A stretch of 64,000 bases of DNA from Limoniibacter endophyticus (GTDB taxonomy: Bacteria > Pseudomonadota > Alphaproteobacteria > Rhizobiales > Rhizobiaceae). Numbering within the stretch: the stretch's first letter is position 1; every line of letters begins with the position of its first letter. Made by a program: the position numbers and the translations under genes. The notes under the pieces were generated by a model. It searched no databases, had not been told where the DNA came from, and was given only the letters and a program-made list of their open reading frames with translations. Shown here piece after piece: positions 50,701-59,612 of this stretch. Location: assembly GCF_014652835.1 (NCBI RefSeq), contig NZ_BMZO01000006.1:1-64000 (forward strand), written 5' to 3'.

Positions 50701-51720
50701 ATGACAATCATGAAGAGCAAAGTCGCGCCCGGATCATTCGAAGAAACCATGCTGCCCCTAATGCTGGCAGATGTCGAGCAGGCTGCGGCTCGCATCGAGG
50801 GGCATGTTACGCGTACGCCGCTCGTATGTTCGAGTTCACTTTCCGCGTTTTCCAATCAACCCGTTTATCTCAAGCTTGAAACGCGTCAGCCGATCGGTGC
50901 TTTCAAGCTGCGCGGTGCGATGAATGCAATCCTTTCCCTTGATGAAGCGGCGCGCAAACGCGGCCTCGTTACCGCTTCGACCGGTAATCACGGCCGCGCG
51001 GTTGCCTATGCTGCGCGCGAGCTAGGCCTTCCGGCTACGATCTGCATGTCGGCATTGGTGCCCGCTAACAAGGTTGAGGCAATTCGTGCCCTTGGTGCCG
51101 AAATCCGCATCGTTGGATCCTCGCAGGATGATGCTCAGGAAGAGGTTGAGCGTCTTGTCGCCAGCCGCGGCCTTGTTGCAATCCCGCCGTTCGACAATAT
51201 CAATGTCGCCGCCGGTCAAGGGACGATCGGCTTGGAAATTCTTGAAGACCTGCCTGAGCTTTCGACAGTGCTCATTCCCCTTTCCGGTGGCGGTCTGGCA
51301 GGCGGTATCGCGGTTGCTATCAAGGCGCTGATGCCGCAGACGCGCATCATAGGCATTTCGATGGCTCGCGGTGCAGCCATGCATGCGGCGGTTGTCGCCG
51401 GCAGGCCCGTGGCCATCCGCGAAGAAGAAACCCTGGCGGATTCGCTTGGTGGCGGTATCGGCCTGCAAAACCGTGTGACTTTCGCCCTCTGTCGCAGTCT
51501 GATCGACGAGATCGTCCTGCTTGCCGAGGATGAGATTGCAGCCGGCATTCGCCACGCGGCGCGAGAGGAAAGCGAAACCGTCGAAGGGGCTGGCGCCGTC
51601 GGTATTGCCGCAATCCTTGCAAAAAAAGTCAGTCTGACCGGTCCGTCTGTGATTATCGTTTCGGGTGGCAATATCGATCCCGAAATCCATAAAACTATCG
51701 TCGATGGAGTTGTCGCATGA
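50701..51720 (+). CDS. eutB: Hydroxyectoine utilisation dehydratase EutB (threonine-dehydratase-like)
   Basis: A 339-residue fold-type II PLP enzyme with PLP Lys69 in PIGAFKLRGAM and the phosphate-binding loop SGGGLAGGI. Sequence alone says threonine/serine dehydratase; the operon identifies it as EutB, which acts with EutC in converting hydroxyectoine toward ectoine. The start may be 50701 or the ATG at 50710; the operator repeat overlaps this area. Its stop overlaps the eutC ATG (ATGA). Confidence 0.86.
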   Translation: MTIMKSKVAPGSFEETMLPLMLADVEQAAARIEGHVTRTPLVCSSSLSAFSNQPVYLKLETRQPIGAFKLRGAMNAILSLDEAARKRGLVTASTGNHGRAVAYAARELGLPATICMSALVPANKVEAIRALGAEIRIVGSSQDDAQEEVERLVASRGLVAIPPFDNINVAAGQGTIGLEILEDLPELSTVLIPLSGGGLAGGIAVAIKALMPQTRIIGISMARGAAMHAAVVAGRPVAIREEETLADSLGGGIGLQNRVTFALCRSLIDEIVLLAEDEIAAGIRHAAREESETVEGAGAVGIAAILAKKVSLTGPSVIIVSGGNIDPEIHKTIVDGVVA

Positions 51721-52730
51721 GCCGCGTCAGCATTCTGCTGGAAAAAGATCTTCGTGCCATCGTCAAGCTCGATAGTTCAGCGGTCGATTGTGTCGAACAA
51801 GCATTTGCTGCGCTCGCAACCGAATCCGTCGCGATGCCGCCGATCCTGCGCCTCGATATTCCTGAATATCGTGGTGAAGTGGACGTCAAGACCGCGTATG
51901 TGCCTGGCTTCGACGGCTTCGCTATCAAGATCAGCCCCGGCTTTTTCGACAATCCCAAGCTTGGGCTGCCGAGCCTCAACGGGCTGATGATCCTCTTCAG
52001 CGCCAAGACCGGCCTGGTCCAGTCGCTCCTGCTCGACAATGGCTATCTTACCGATGTGCGTACGGCAGCTGCCGGGGCCGTTGCGGCCCGCCACCTGGCG
52101 CGCGAAGATGCTTCCGCTGCGGCAATTTTCGGTGCCGGTGTACAGGCGCGGCTGCAACTCGAGGCGTTGATGCTTGTGCGTCCGATCAAGTCCGCCCGAA
52201 TTTGGGCGCGCGATCACGCCAAGGCGCAGCAGCTTGCGAGGGTCATGGCACAGGAACACGGCCTCGACATCGTTGCAAAGGCCGATCCCGGCGAGGCGGT
52301 GCGCGGCGCGGATATCATCGTGACGACCACCCCTGCCGAAAAGCCTATCCTGAAGGCCGAGTGGCTGGAACCCGGACAGCATCTGACAGCGATGGGTTCG
52401 GATGCCGAGCACAAGAACGAGATTGAGCCTGCCGTTTTTGCCCGCACAATCTACGTTGCCGACCGTACCACGCAAACCCGCATCCTGGGAGAATTGCATC
52501 ATGCCATCAAGGCAGGTGCAGTTATGCCCGATCAGTCATTTGCTGAAATTGGCGCGGTCATTGCCGGAAAGGCGCCGGGGAGAACGAGCGCCGATGAAAT
52601 CACCTTTGCCGATCTCACCGGCACAGGCGTACAGGACACGGCTATTGCCAATCTGGCGCTCGCCCGCGCAAGAGACGCAAATAGCGGCCAAACAATTGAT
52701 AATGAAATCAAAATGGGAGATGCAGCGTGA
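51717..52730 (+). CDS. eutC: Ectoine utilisation protein EutC (ornithine cyclodeaminase family)
   Basis: A 337-residue member of the ornithine cyclodeaminase/mu-crystallin family. It has the N-terminal substrate-site segment DVKTAYVPGFDGFAIKIS, LLDNGYLTDVRTAAAGAVAA, the NAD(H) loop FGAGVQARLQ and TTTPAEKPIL. In ectoine clusters EutC works with EutB on hydroxyectoine. It is coupled to both neighbours by short overlaps. Confidence 0.87.
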   Translation: MSRVSILLEKDLRAIVKLDSSAVDCVEQAFAALATESVAMPPILRLDIPEYRGEVDVKTAYVPGFDGFAIKISPGFFDNPKLGLPSLNGLMILFSAKTGLVQSLLLDNGYLTDVRTAAAGAVAARHLAREDASAAAIFGAGVQARLQLEALMLVRPIKSARIWARDHAKAQQLARVMAQEHGLDIVAKADPGEAVRGADIIVTTTPAEKPILKAEWLEPGQHLTAMGSDAEHKNEIEPAVFARTIYVADRTTQTRILGELHHAIKAGAVMPDQSFAEIGAVIAGKAPGRTSADEITFADLTGTGVQDTAIANLALARARDANSGQTIDNEIKMGDAA

Positions 52731-53905
52731 GCGTGACGCTGAACTTTACGCGCGAAGAATATGCGACGCGCCTCGCCAAGACCCGACAGGCCATGGAAAA
52801 AGCCGGGATTGATCTTCTGATTGTTACCGATCCGTCCAATATGCACTGGCTCACGGGCTACGACGGCTGGTCCTTCTATGTGCATCAATGCGTCGTGGTG
52901 CCGCCAAGCGGCGAGCCGATCTGGTACGGGCGCAAGCAGGACGCCAACGGCGCGAAGCGTACGGCCTATATCGAGCATGACAATATTATCGGCTATCCGG
53001 ATCATTATGTGCAATCCATCGAGCGTCACCCGATGGATCTGCTGTCGCAGATTATCGATGACCGCCGATGGTCGGGCCATACGGTGGGCGTGGAAATGGA
53101 TAATTACTATTTCTCCGCTGCCGCCTTTGCCTCCCTCCAGCGGCATCTGCCGAACGCGCGGTTCAAGGATGCTGCGGGTCTGGTCAATTGGCAACGGGCC
53201 GTCAAGAGTCCGACCGAACTCGATTATATGCGCAAGGCAGGCAAGATCGTCGAGCTTATGCATAAGCGCATAGTCGATGTCATCGAACCTGGTATGCGCA
53301 AATGCGATCTCGTGGCCGAAATTTATGATGCCGGTATTCGTGGCACACCGGAATTTGGCGGCGATTATCCTGCAATCGTGCCGCTGCTGCCATCGGGCGC
53401 AGATGCTTCTGCGCCGCATCTGACGTGGGACGACAAGCCGATGCAGCTTGGCGAAGGCACGTTCTTCGAAATCGCGGGCGCCTACAAGCGCTATCACTGC
53501 CCGCTGTCGCGAACCGTCTTCCTGGGCCAGCCGACGCAAGCCTTCATCGACGCGGAAAAGGCGACGCTTGAGGGCATGGAAGCTGGGCTTTCTGCTGCCA
53601 AGCCCGGCAATACGTGCGAAGACATAGCCAATGCATTCTTCGCGATCCTGAAGAAATATGGGATCATCAAGGACAATCGCACCGGTTATCCCATCGGTTC
53701 ATCCTATCCGCCGGATTGGGGCGAGCGCACCATGAGCTTGCGTCCCGGAGACCGCACCGAGCTGAAGCCCGGCATGACCTTCCATTTCATGACCGGCCTG
53801 TGGCTTGAGGATATGGGGCTGGAGATCACCGAAAGCATCGCGATCACGGAGACGGGCGTCGAATGCCTGTCTAATGTGCCGCGCCAGCTCTTCGTGAAGG
53901 GTTGA
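52727..53905 (+). CDS. doeA: Ectoine hydrolase DoeA (EutD), M24 peptidase fold
   Basis: A 392-residue protein of the M24 aminopeptidase/creatinase fold, with an N-terminal creatinase domain (SNMHWLTGYDGWSFYVHQ) and the C-terminal pita-bread domain. DoeA opens the ectoine ring to N-acetyl-diaminobutyrate. The start is a GTG overlapping the eutC stop (GTGA). Context and length match DoeA/EutD. Confidence 0.88.
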   Translation: MSVTLNFTREEYATRLAKTRQAMEKAGIDLLIVTDPSNMHWLTGYDGWSFYVHQCVVVPPSGEPIWYGRKQDANGAKRTAYIEHDNIIGYPDHYVQSIERHPMDLLSQIIDDRRWSGHTVGVEMDNYYFSAAAFASLQRHLPNARFKDAAGLVNWQRAVKSPTELDYMRKAGKIVELMHKRIVDVIEPGMRKCDLVAEIYDAGIRGTPEFGGDYPAIVPLLPSGADASAPHLTWDDKPMQLGEGTFFEIAGAYKRYHCPLSRTVFLGQPTQAFIDAEKATLEGMEAGLSAAKPGNTCEDIANAFFAILKKYGIIKDNRTGYPIGSSYPPDWGERTMSLRPGDRTELKPGMTFHFMTGLWLEDMGLEITESIAITETGVECLSNVPRQLFVKG

Positions 53906-53910
53906 CGCCC

Positions 53911-54924
53911 ATGCTCACGAATGCGCCTCGCCCCTCGCCTATAGCCCCTTCCGTCGATTTTGATGCGAAGGGCGTGCAGCATGGTCATTTGCGCCTGCCC
54001 TACAGTCGCGATGACAGCGCGTGGGGCTCGGTGATGATCCCGATCTGCGTCATCGCCAATGGCGATGGCCCGACCGCGCTTTTTACCGGTGCCAATCACG
54101 GCGACGAATATGAAGGCCCGGCGGCACTTTTCGAACTGGCTCAGACGTTGGAGCCATCGGAGGTGAGCGGGCGCATCATCATCGTGCCCGCTTTGAATTA
54201 TCCGGCATTCCGGGCTGGTACACGGACCTCCCCTATTGACCGAGGCAATTTGAACCGGAGTTTTCCGGGACGTCCGGACGGCACGGTGACAGAAAAGATT
54301 GCCGATTATGTCACACGGCACCTGATCCCGCTGGCCGATGTCGTGCTCGACTTCCATTCGGGTGGCAAGACACTCGACTTCTTGCCCTACGCGGCCGCGC
54401 ACGAACTGCCGGACAAGAAGCAGGAAGCACGGTGCTTTGACGCGGTGGCAGCATTTTCGGCCCCCTACTCGATGAAAATGCTGGAGATTGACGCCGTGGG
54501 GATGCTCGATACGACGGCAGAGGAGATGGGAAAGGTCTTCGTAACCACCGAACTTGGCGGTGCGGGCACGGCCAGCGCAAAATCCATCGATATTGCGCGC
54601 AAAGGCTGCCTCAACCTCTTGCGTCACGTAGGCATTCTCGGGGGCAGGCCTGAGCTTCAGCCGAGCCACTGGCTGGACATGCCGTCAAGCGACTGCTTCA
54701 CTTTTGCCGAAGATGACGGGCTGATCGCCTTTGCGCGTGATCTTGGTGATCCGATCAAGGCAGGGGAAATCATTGCCCGGGTCTATCCCCTGGGCAGGAC
54801 GGGGGGTGCACCCGTCGAATATCGCGCGGGCATGGATGGCGTCCTCGCAGCGCGCCACGTGCCCGGCCTGATTCAGGCCGGTGACTGCCTTTCGGTCATA
54901 GCGATGATTACGGAGACAAACTGA
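53911..54924 (+). CDS. doeB: N-alpha-acetyl-L-2,4-diaminobutyrate deacetylase DoeB (EutE)
   Basis: A 337-residue zinc deacylase of the succinylglutamate desuccinylase/aspartoacylase family. The zinc ligands are in GANHGDEYEGP (His and Glu) and the later His in LDFHSGG; the Arg-rich NRSFPGRPDG is also conserved. It removes acetate from the DoeA product to give diaminobutyrate for DoeD. The ATG at 53911 is preferred over the TTG at 53902, which overlaps the doeA stop. Confidence 0.88.
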   Translation: MLTNAPRPSPIAPSVDFDAKGVQHGHLRLPYSRDDSAWGSVMIPICVIANGDGPTALFTGANHGDEYEGPAALFELAQTLEPSEVSGRIIIVPALNYPAFRAGTRTSPIDRGNLNRSFPGRPDGTVTEKIADYVTRHLIPLADVVLDFHSGGKTLDFLPYAAAHELPDKKQEARCFDAVAAFSAPYSMKMLEIDAVGMLDTTAEEMGKVFVTTELGGAGTASAKSIDIARKGCLNLLRHVGILGGRPELQPSHWLDMPSSDCFTFAEDDGLIAFARDLGDPIKAGEIIARVYPLGRTGGAPVEYRAGMDGVLAARHVPGLIQAGDCLSVIAMITETN

Positions 54925-54988
54925 CCTGAACAACGACGTGAGATCCGAAAACGGACCGCGAAGAACACTAACCAGAGGAGAATTCAAA

Positions 54989-55840
54989 ATGCGCATATCG
55001 AAAATCGCCGGGCTTTCCGCCCTTGCGCTCACCATCGGCATCACGTCCGCCAGCGCTCTGACCCTGGAAGAGGTCAAGGAACAGGGTTACATCCGAGCTG
55101 CAACCGCCAACGAGGTTCCCTACTCGTATATGCAGCCGGACGGCACTTCCGCAGGCATAGGACCCGACGTGGCCAACGCCGTGCTCAAATCAATGGGCGT
55201 TGAAGAGGTCACCTGGACCGTGACGCCGTTCGGTACCCTTATCCCGGGTCTAAAGGCGCGCCGCTTCGACTTTGCCGCGGCTGAGCAGAACATCTCACCG
55301 GAACGCTGCAAGCAGGTTGCTTTTACGGAGCCGAACTCTTCCTATGGGGAAGGCCTTCTGGTGAAGAAGGGCAACCCGAAGGGGCTGACCACATACGCCG
55401 ATATCGCCAAGGATGCGTCGCTTAAGGTTGCCGTGGTTTCGGGCGCAAACAATGTGGACTTTCTGCGCGCCGTCGGCGTCAAGGATGAGCAGATCGTCTT
55501 TATCCCCGCCAACGCCGACGCTATTCCAACCGTTCAGAGCCGCGTCGATGCATATGCGGCGACTGAGCTGACGGTTTCTGAGCTCGCCAAGGGCCAGGAA
55601 AACGTCGAACAGGTGCAGCCCTTCACCGATCCGGTCGTCGACGGTGCGCCCGTCCGCAATTATGGCGGCTTTGCCTTCCGCCCGGAGGACAAGGAACTGC
55701 GCGACGCCTTCAACGCCGCTCTTGTCGAGTTCCGCAAGACCGATGAGTACAAGGCCATCCTCGGCAAGTACGGCCTTTCTGAACAGAGTATCGTTGCGGC
55801 TGCCGAAAAGAACGTCGCCGATCTTTGCGCCGGCAAGTAA
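54989..55840 (+). CDS. ehuB: Ectoine/hydroxyectoine ABC transporter binding protein EhuB
   Basis: A 283-residue family 3 binding protein. A signal peptide of about 24 residues (IAGLSALALTIGITSASA) precedes TLEEVKEQGYIRAATANEVP. Segments such as EVTWTVTPFGTLIPGLKARR and AEQNISPERCKQVAFTEPN fit EhuB. ATG 54989 lies 8 bp after AGAGGAG. It is the periplasmic receptor of the ehu importer encoded directly downstream. Confidence 0.89.
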   Translation: MRISKIAGLSALALTIGITSASALTLEEVKEQGYIRAATANEVPYSYMQPDGTSAGIGPDVANAVLKSMGVEEVTWTVTPFGTLIPGLKARRFDFAAAEQNISPERCKQVAFTEPNSSYGEGLLVKKGNPKGLTTYADIAKDASLKVAVVSGANNVDFLRAVGVKDEQIVFIPANADAIPTVQSRVDAYAATELTVSELAKGQENVEQVQPFTDPVVDGAPVRNYGGFAFRPEDKELRDAFNAALVEFRKTDEYKAILGKYGLSEQSIVAAAEKNVADLCAGK

Positions 55841-55848
55841 CGGCAGAA

Positions 55849-55872
55849 GGCGCTCGGCCTGCGTCGGGCGCC
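55849..55872 (+). other. Intercistronic hairpin after ehuB
   Basis: GGCGC (55849-55853) pairs with GCGCC (55868-55872), and the intervening TCGGCCTGCGTCGG adds further pairs. It lies 8 bp after the ehuB stop without a T-run, typical of a stem that stabilises the binding-protein message. Confidence 0.5.
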
Positions 55873-55897
55873 ATTCAATAACTCGGGAGACTTCCGG

Positions 55898-56563
55898 ATG
55901 GACTGGACAGCCTACCTGCCAATGCTCTGGCAAGGCGCCGTCGTCACCATGACGATCACCCTCGCGTCGATCACTATTGGCGCGGTGCTTGCCTTTGTGT
56001 TCGGCGTTCTTCGCGTCGAGGGCGGCCCGATCCTTTCGGCTATAGCCCTCTGCTATACGGAAGTGTTTCGTGGTACTTCGCTGCTCGTTCAGCTTTTCTG
56101 GTTCTACTACGCGCTGCCACTGGTCGGCCTGAGCTTTGATCCGATCACCACGGGCGTTCTGGTTCTGGCCGCCCATGCAGGGGGGTATGGCGCGGAGATT
56201 GTGCGGGGCGCTCTTTCGTCCGTTTCCGTGCAGCAACTGGAAGCGGCGCGCGCCTTGAATTTCAACAGGTTCCAGACCTTGTTTCGCATTTCATTGCCGC
56301 AGGCGATCGTAGAGATGATGCCCGCGTTCGGCAATCTCACCATTGAAACGCTGAAGCTTTCGTCACTGGTTTCCCTGATTTCGATTGCCGATCTGACTTT
56401 CGCGGCCCAATCGATCCGCAACATCACGCTGGATAGCGCCAGCATCTATACGGTGACGCTGCTTTGTTACTTCGCCATGTCGCTGGTGCTGATGGTGGCA
56501 ATCCGTCTGGTCGAACGCTTTGTGCGACGCGGCAACGCCTTTCCCCGCGCGGCTCATTCATAA
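55898..56563 (+). CDS. ehuC: Ectoine/hydroxyectoine ABC permease EhuC
   Basis: A 221-residue HisM/GlnP-type permease with about five helices and the EAA loop EIVRGALSSVSVQQLEAARAL. It pairs with EhuD in the inner membrane, and the start follows CGGGAGA. Confidence 0.88.
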   Translation: MDWTAYLPMLWQGAVVTMTITLASITIGAVLAFVFGVLRVEGGPILSAIALCYTEVFRGTSLLVQLFWFYYALPLVGLSFDPITTGVLVLAAHAGGYGAEIVRGALSSVSVQQLEAARALNFNRFQTLFRISLPQAIVEMMPAFGNLTIETLKLSSLVSLISIADLTFAAQSIRNITLDSASIYTVTLLCYFAMSLVLMVAIRLVERFVRRGNAFPRAAHS

Positions 56564-56574
56564 GGATTTTTGTC

Positions 56575-57267
56575 ATGATGTATGGCTATGAATGGGACAC
56601 CACGACCTGGCTAACCTATGCGACCTCGATCTTGCCGATTATCCTCATTGGCCTGACCGTTACTCTGAAAGCTGCCGCCGCGGGTTTCGCCATCGCACTG
56701 GTGCTGGGACTCGTTTTTGCGCTGCTGCGCCGCAGCCGCGTCAAGGCCGTTTCCTGGACGACTGCCGTTGTCGTCGAATTCCTGCGCGATACGCCGCTTC
56801 TGGTGCAGCTGTTCTTTCTCTACTATGTGCTGCCGGATTTCGGCGTCGTGCTGCCTGCATTTCTTACGGGCGCTCTCGCGCTCGGTTTGCAATATGCTGC
56901 CTATACCTCGGAAGTCTATCGCGGTGGCATCGAGGCGGTGCCGCGCGGTCAATGGGAAGCTGCAACGGCGCTTAACCTGACGCGCATGCAGACTTACCGC
57001 GACGTTGTAATTCCGCAGGCGGTTCCGCGCATCGTGCCAGCCATGGGCAATTACCTCGTTGCGATGATCAAGGAGACGCCGGTGCTTTCGGTCGTGACTG
57101 TTCTTGAGATGATGGGGCTAGCAAACATGATTGGCGAACGCACCTTCGAATATCTCGTGCCGCTGACGCTCGTCGGCGTGATCTTCCTCCTCCTGACGCT
57201 GATCTGCTCGGCCGGCCTTCACCGCCTGCAGAAAGTTCTTCCAAAAGCAGGAATACCTTTGCGATGA
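56575..57267 (+). CDS. ehuD: Ectoine/hydroxyectoine ABC permease EhuD
   Basis: A 230-residue permease with the EAA loop [20 protein letters not shown] and a C-terminal helix ([18 protein letters not shown]). ATG 56575 (or 56578) lies 11 bp after the ehuC stop. Its own stop overlaps the ehuA start as ATGA. Confidence 0.88.
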   Translation: MMYGYEWDTTTWLTYATSILPIILIGLTVTLKAAAAGFAIALVLGLVFALLRRSRVKAVSWTTAVVVEFLRDTPLLVQLFFLYYVLPDFGVVLPAFLTGALALGLQYAAYTSEVYRGGIEAVPRGQWEAATALNLTRMQTYRDVVIPQAVPRIVPAMGNYLVAMIKETPVLSVVTVLEMMGLANMIGERTFEYLVPLTLVGVIFLLLTLICSAGLHRLQKVLPKAGIPLR

Positions 57268-58043
57268 CCGATAATAATAATCAGCCTATCATCGAGTTTT
57301 CCAATGTCACCAAGCGCTTCGGGGCGTTGACGGTTCTCGACGATTTCAATTTCAGCGTTGCGAAGGGTGAAAAGGTGACCCTGATCGGACCATCCGGTTC
57401 GGGAAAATCAACCGTCCTGCGAATATTGATGACGCTTGAACCGTTCCAGGAAGGAAAGCTGACGCTCGCGGGTACGTCCTATCAGCAGCCGAACGGAAAA
57501 GGCGCATTTCGTGCGTCGGAGAAACATTTGCGACAAATCCGCAATCATGTCGGGATGGTCTTTCAGAGTTTCAATCTGTTCCCGCATATGACCGTGTTGC
57601 GCAATGTGGTGGAAGCGCCCGTGCGGGTTCTGGGTATTGCGCGTGCCGAGGCGGAGGATCGGGCCCTTGATCTGCTTAAAATGGTGGGGCTGCACGACAA
57701 GAAGGATCATTATCCTTCGCAGCTTTCCGGCGGCCAGCAGCAACGCGTAGCGATTGCACGTGCTCTCGCCATGCGCCCGAGCGTTCTTCTGTTTGACGAG
57801 CCGACTTCGGCGCTCGATCCGCAACTGGTGGGAGAAGTGCTTTCCGTCATTCGCGGGCTGGCCCATGAGCATGATCTGACCATGCTGCTCGTGACGCACG
57901 AAATGCGTTTCGCGCGTGAAGTCTCGGACCGCGTGTGCTTTTTTGACAAGGGGCGCATCTGCGAACAAGGTGCACCGGACGATATGTTCGGCTCTCCCCA
58001 AGAAGCGCGCACAAAAGAATTTCTGTCTTCCATCCTGGGATGA
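57264..58043 (+). CDS. ehuA: Ectoine/hydroxyectoine ABC ATPase EhuA
   Basis: A 259-residue ATPase with Walker [10 protein letters not shown], signature LSGGQQQR, and Walker [13 protein letters not shown]. Between Walker A and the Q-loop lies an insertion ([20 protein letters not shown]) as in EhuA-type proteins. It ends the ectoine operon; its stop codon directly abuts the stop of the convergent DUF35 gene, with no spacer and no terminator visible. Confidence 0.88.
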   Translation: MTDNNNQPIIEFSNVTKRFGALTVLDDFNFSVAKGEKVTLIGPSGSGKSTVLRILMTLEPFQEGKLTLAGTSYQQPNGKGAFRASEKHLRQIRNHVGMVFQSFNLFPHMTVLRNVVEAPVRVLGIARAEAEDRALDLLKMVGLHDKKDHYPSQLSGGQQQRVAIARALAMRPSVLLFDEPTSALDPQLVGEVLSVIRGLAHEHDLTMLLVTHEMRFAREVSDRVCFFDKGRICEQGAPDDMFGSPQEARTKEFLSSILG

Positions 58044-58439
58044 TCAGGGAACCGTAGCGGTTGCGAAAAATACGCCTCGCCCGGCGGCGTCTCGCCGGAT
58101 TGACAAGTGGACCTTCGTGCCGGGTTCTATACCTTTCGCAAGGAAGCAGACGATAATGGGTCCGCAATCGAGCTTTGCGAGACCAGTTTCTACCGGTCCA
58201 TGTTCCAGGAAATAGGGTTCGGCGCTGACGCGGGTTAGAGTCCGGGCAAGGATGCTTCCACTAGCGGACGTGTCCGTCCAATCCAGCGCACTCGAAAGGC
58301 AGTTCACGCAAACTTCGCGCGCCGGGTACAGAAATGTTTGGCATTCGCGACATTTCTGTAATGCGAACCTTTTTTCATCGGCCAGCGTGTCGAACATTGT
58401 TGCAAGCTGGCTTCGGGCCTCAGGCGGAAGATCACTCAT
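58044..58439 (-). CDS. DUF35 OB-fold protein with rubredoxin-like zinc ribbon
   Basis: A 131-residue DUF35 protein. The N-terminal zinc ribbon has Cys pairs in KCRECQTFLYP and VCVNC, and an OB-fold follows. Such proteins work as obligate partners of thiolase-like enzymes, for example Ltp2-type aldolases of sterol side-chain breakdown and acetyltransferase complexes. Its ATG overlaps the stop of the thiolase-like gene (ATGA), so the two should form a complex. Confidence 0.85.
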   Translation of the reverse strand: MSDLPPEARSQLATMFDTLADEKRFALQKCRECQTFLYPAREVCVNCLSSALDWTDTSASGSILARTLTRVSAEPYFLEHGPVETGLAKLDCGPIIVCFLAKGIEPGTKVHLSIRRDAAGRGVFFATATVP

Positions 58440-59608
58440 GCTCCGGCTCCCTCCAGAATAGCTGCGCCGGAACAAAGGCCGCGATCGTAATTGATCATGC
58501 CGAAACCGGAGACGAGCCCGCGGCGCGCATTCTTAACCTGATTTTCTGCAGCTGACGCGGTAAGTTGCCGAAGTGCCTCGACTATGCCGAGATGGCCTCC
58601 CGCCGCGCCTGCCTGTCCTACCGAAAGCTGACCGCCAGACGTGTTATGCGGAAAATCGCCATATATCGTTAAATCATGCGAGCGCACGAAGTCCTTGGCC
58701 TCTCCCTTCCCGCAGAAGCCCAGATCTTCGAACTGCATCATAACGATAACCGGATAATCATCGTAGGTTTGAACGAGATCGATGTCCCCAGGCCGGCATG
58801 AGGCCATCGCCCACAATTCATCGCGATCCATCGCCCACCCACCCTTTTCCTGAACAGGATCGTTGGGGAAGGCATTGTGTCGTTCGATCGCGGAGCGCAG
58901 ATGCACATATTTCAGTCCTTGAGCCTTGGCGGTTTCTTCACGCATGACAAGGAAAGCTTCGGCTCCAGCACAGGGCATAACACAGTCGAAAAGGCAGACA
59001 GGGTCGGAGATCATGCGTGAACCGAGATAATCATCCAGGCTCAATCGCTTTTTCATCAGCGCGTGCGGGTAGAGAAGAGCGTTAGCCCGTTGCGACACGC
59101 TGATCTTCCCAAAATCCTCACGGGTCGCTCCAAACTTGCGCATGTAATGATCGGTGAGAAAGGCAAAGCTGCCATTCGGCCCCGCGGCGCCATAAGGGTA
59201 GACCGCGTCCTGTGAAAATCGCGAGAAGTTGCGCAAAAGATTGCGAAACCCGTCGCGCGGGTTAGTGTCTCCCGCGACACAGGCGATGATGTGGGCATCG
59301 CCGGACTGTACGGCACGTGCAGCCCGTCGCAGACTAACGATGCCGCTTGCTCCGCCCATAGGGACATGATCAAGCCAGCGCGGCGAGAAACCGAAATGCT
59401 GAGTCAGGCCGACCGCATTGTCTGGCGCGAGAGAAAAGCTAGCGACGGCCAGACCGTCAATCGCAGATTTTTCCAGAAGTGAAGCATCCAGAACGCCACG
59501 CAAGGCGCGGCCGATCCAGTGATGGGCTGCCCGATCAGAAAAGCGTTCGTATGGGACAGTGACGGGCGTGGTGAGAACCACGCCCTCATAGTTGCAACGC
59601 CGTGCCAT
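58436..59608 (-). CDS. Thiolase-like protein lacking canonical catalytic Cys and His (lipid-transfer/aldolase type)
   Basis: A 390-residue thiolase-fold protein. Where thiolases have the nucleophilic Cys it reads VPMGGASGIVSLRRA, with no Cys, and the GHP motif is replaced by VGQAGAAGG. Only the C-terminal Cys region (GLCSGAAIL) is kept. This pattern, and the coupled DUF35 gene, match the Ltp2-like group that works as retro-aldolases or non-classical acyl-CoA lyases rather than thiolases. The start is ATG 59608, 4 bp after the MFS gene stop; the frame upstream lies inside that gene. Confidence 0.8.
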   Translation of the reverse strand: MARRCNYEGVVLTTPVTVPYERFSDRAAHHWIGRALRGVLDASLLEKSAIDGLAVASFSLAPDNAVGLTQHFGFSPRWLDHVPMGGASGIVSLRRAARAVQSGDAHIIACVAGDTNPRDGFRNLLRNFSRFSQDAVYPYGAAGPNGSFAFLTDHYMRKFGATREDFGKISVSQRANALLYPHALMKKRLSLDDYLGSRMISDPVCLFDCVMPCAGAEAFLVMREETAKAQGLKYVHLRSAIERHNAFPNDPVQEKGGWAMDRDELWAMASCRPGDIDLVQTYDDYPVIVMMQFEDLGFCGKGEAKDFVRSHDLTIYGDFPHNTSGGQLSVGQAGAAGGHLGIVEALRQLTASAAENQVKNARRGLVSGFGMINYDRGLCSGAAILEGAGA

Positions 59609-59612
59609 AAAT

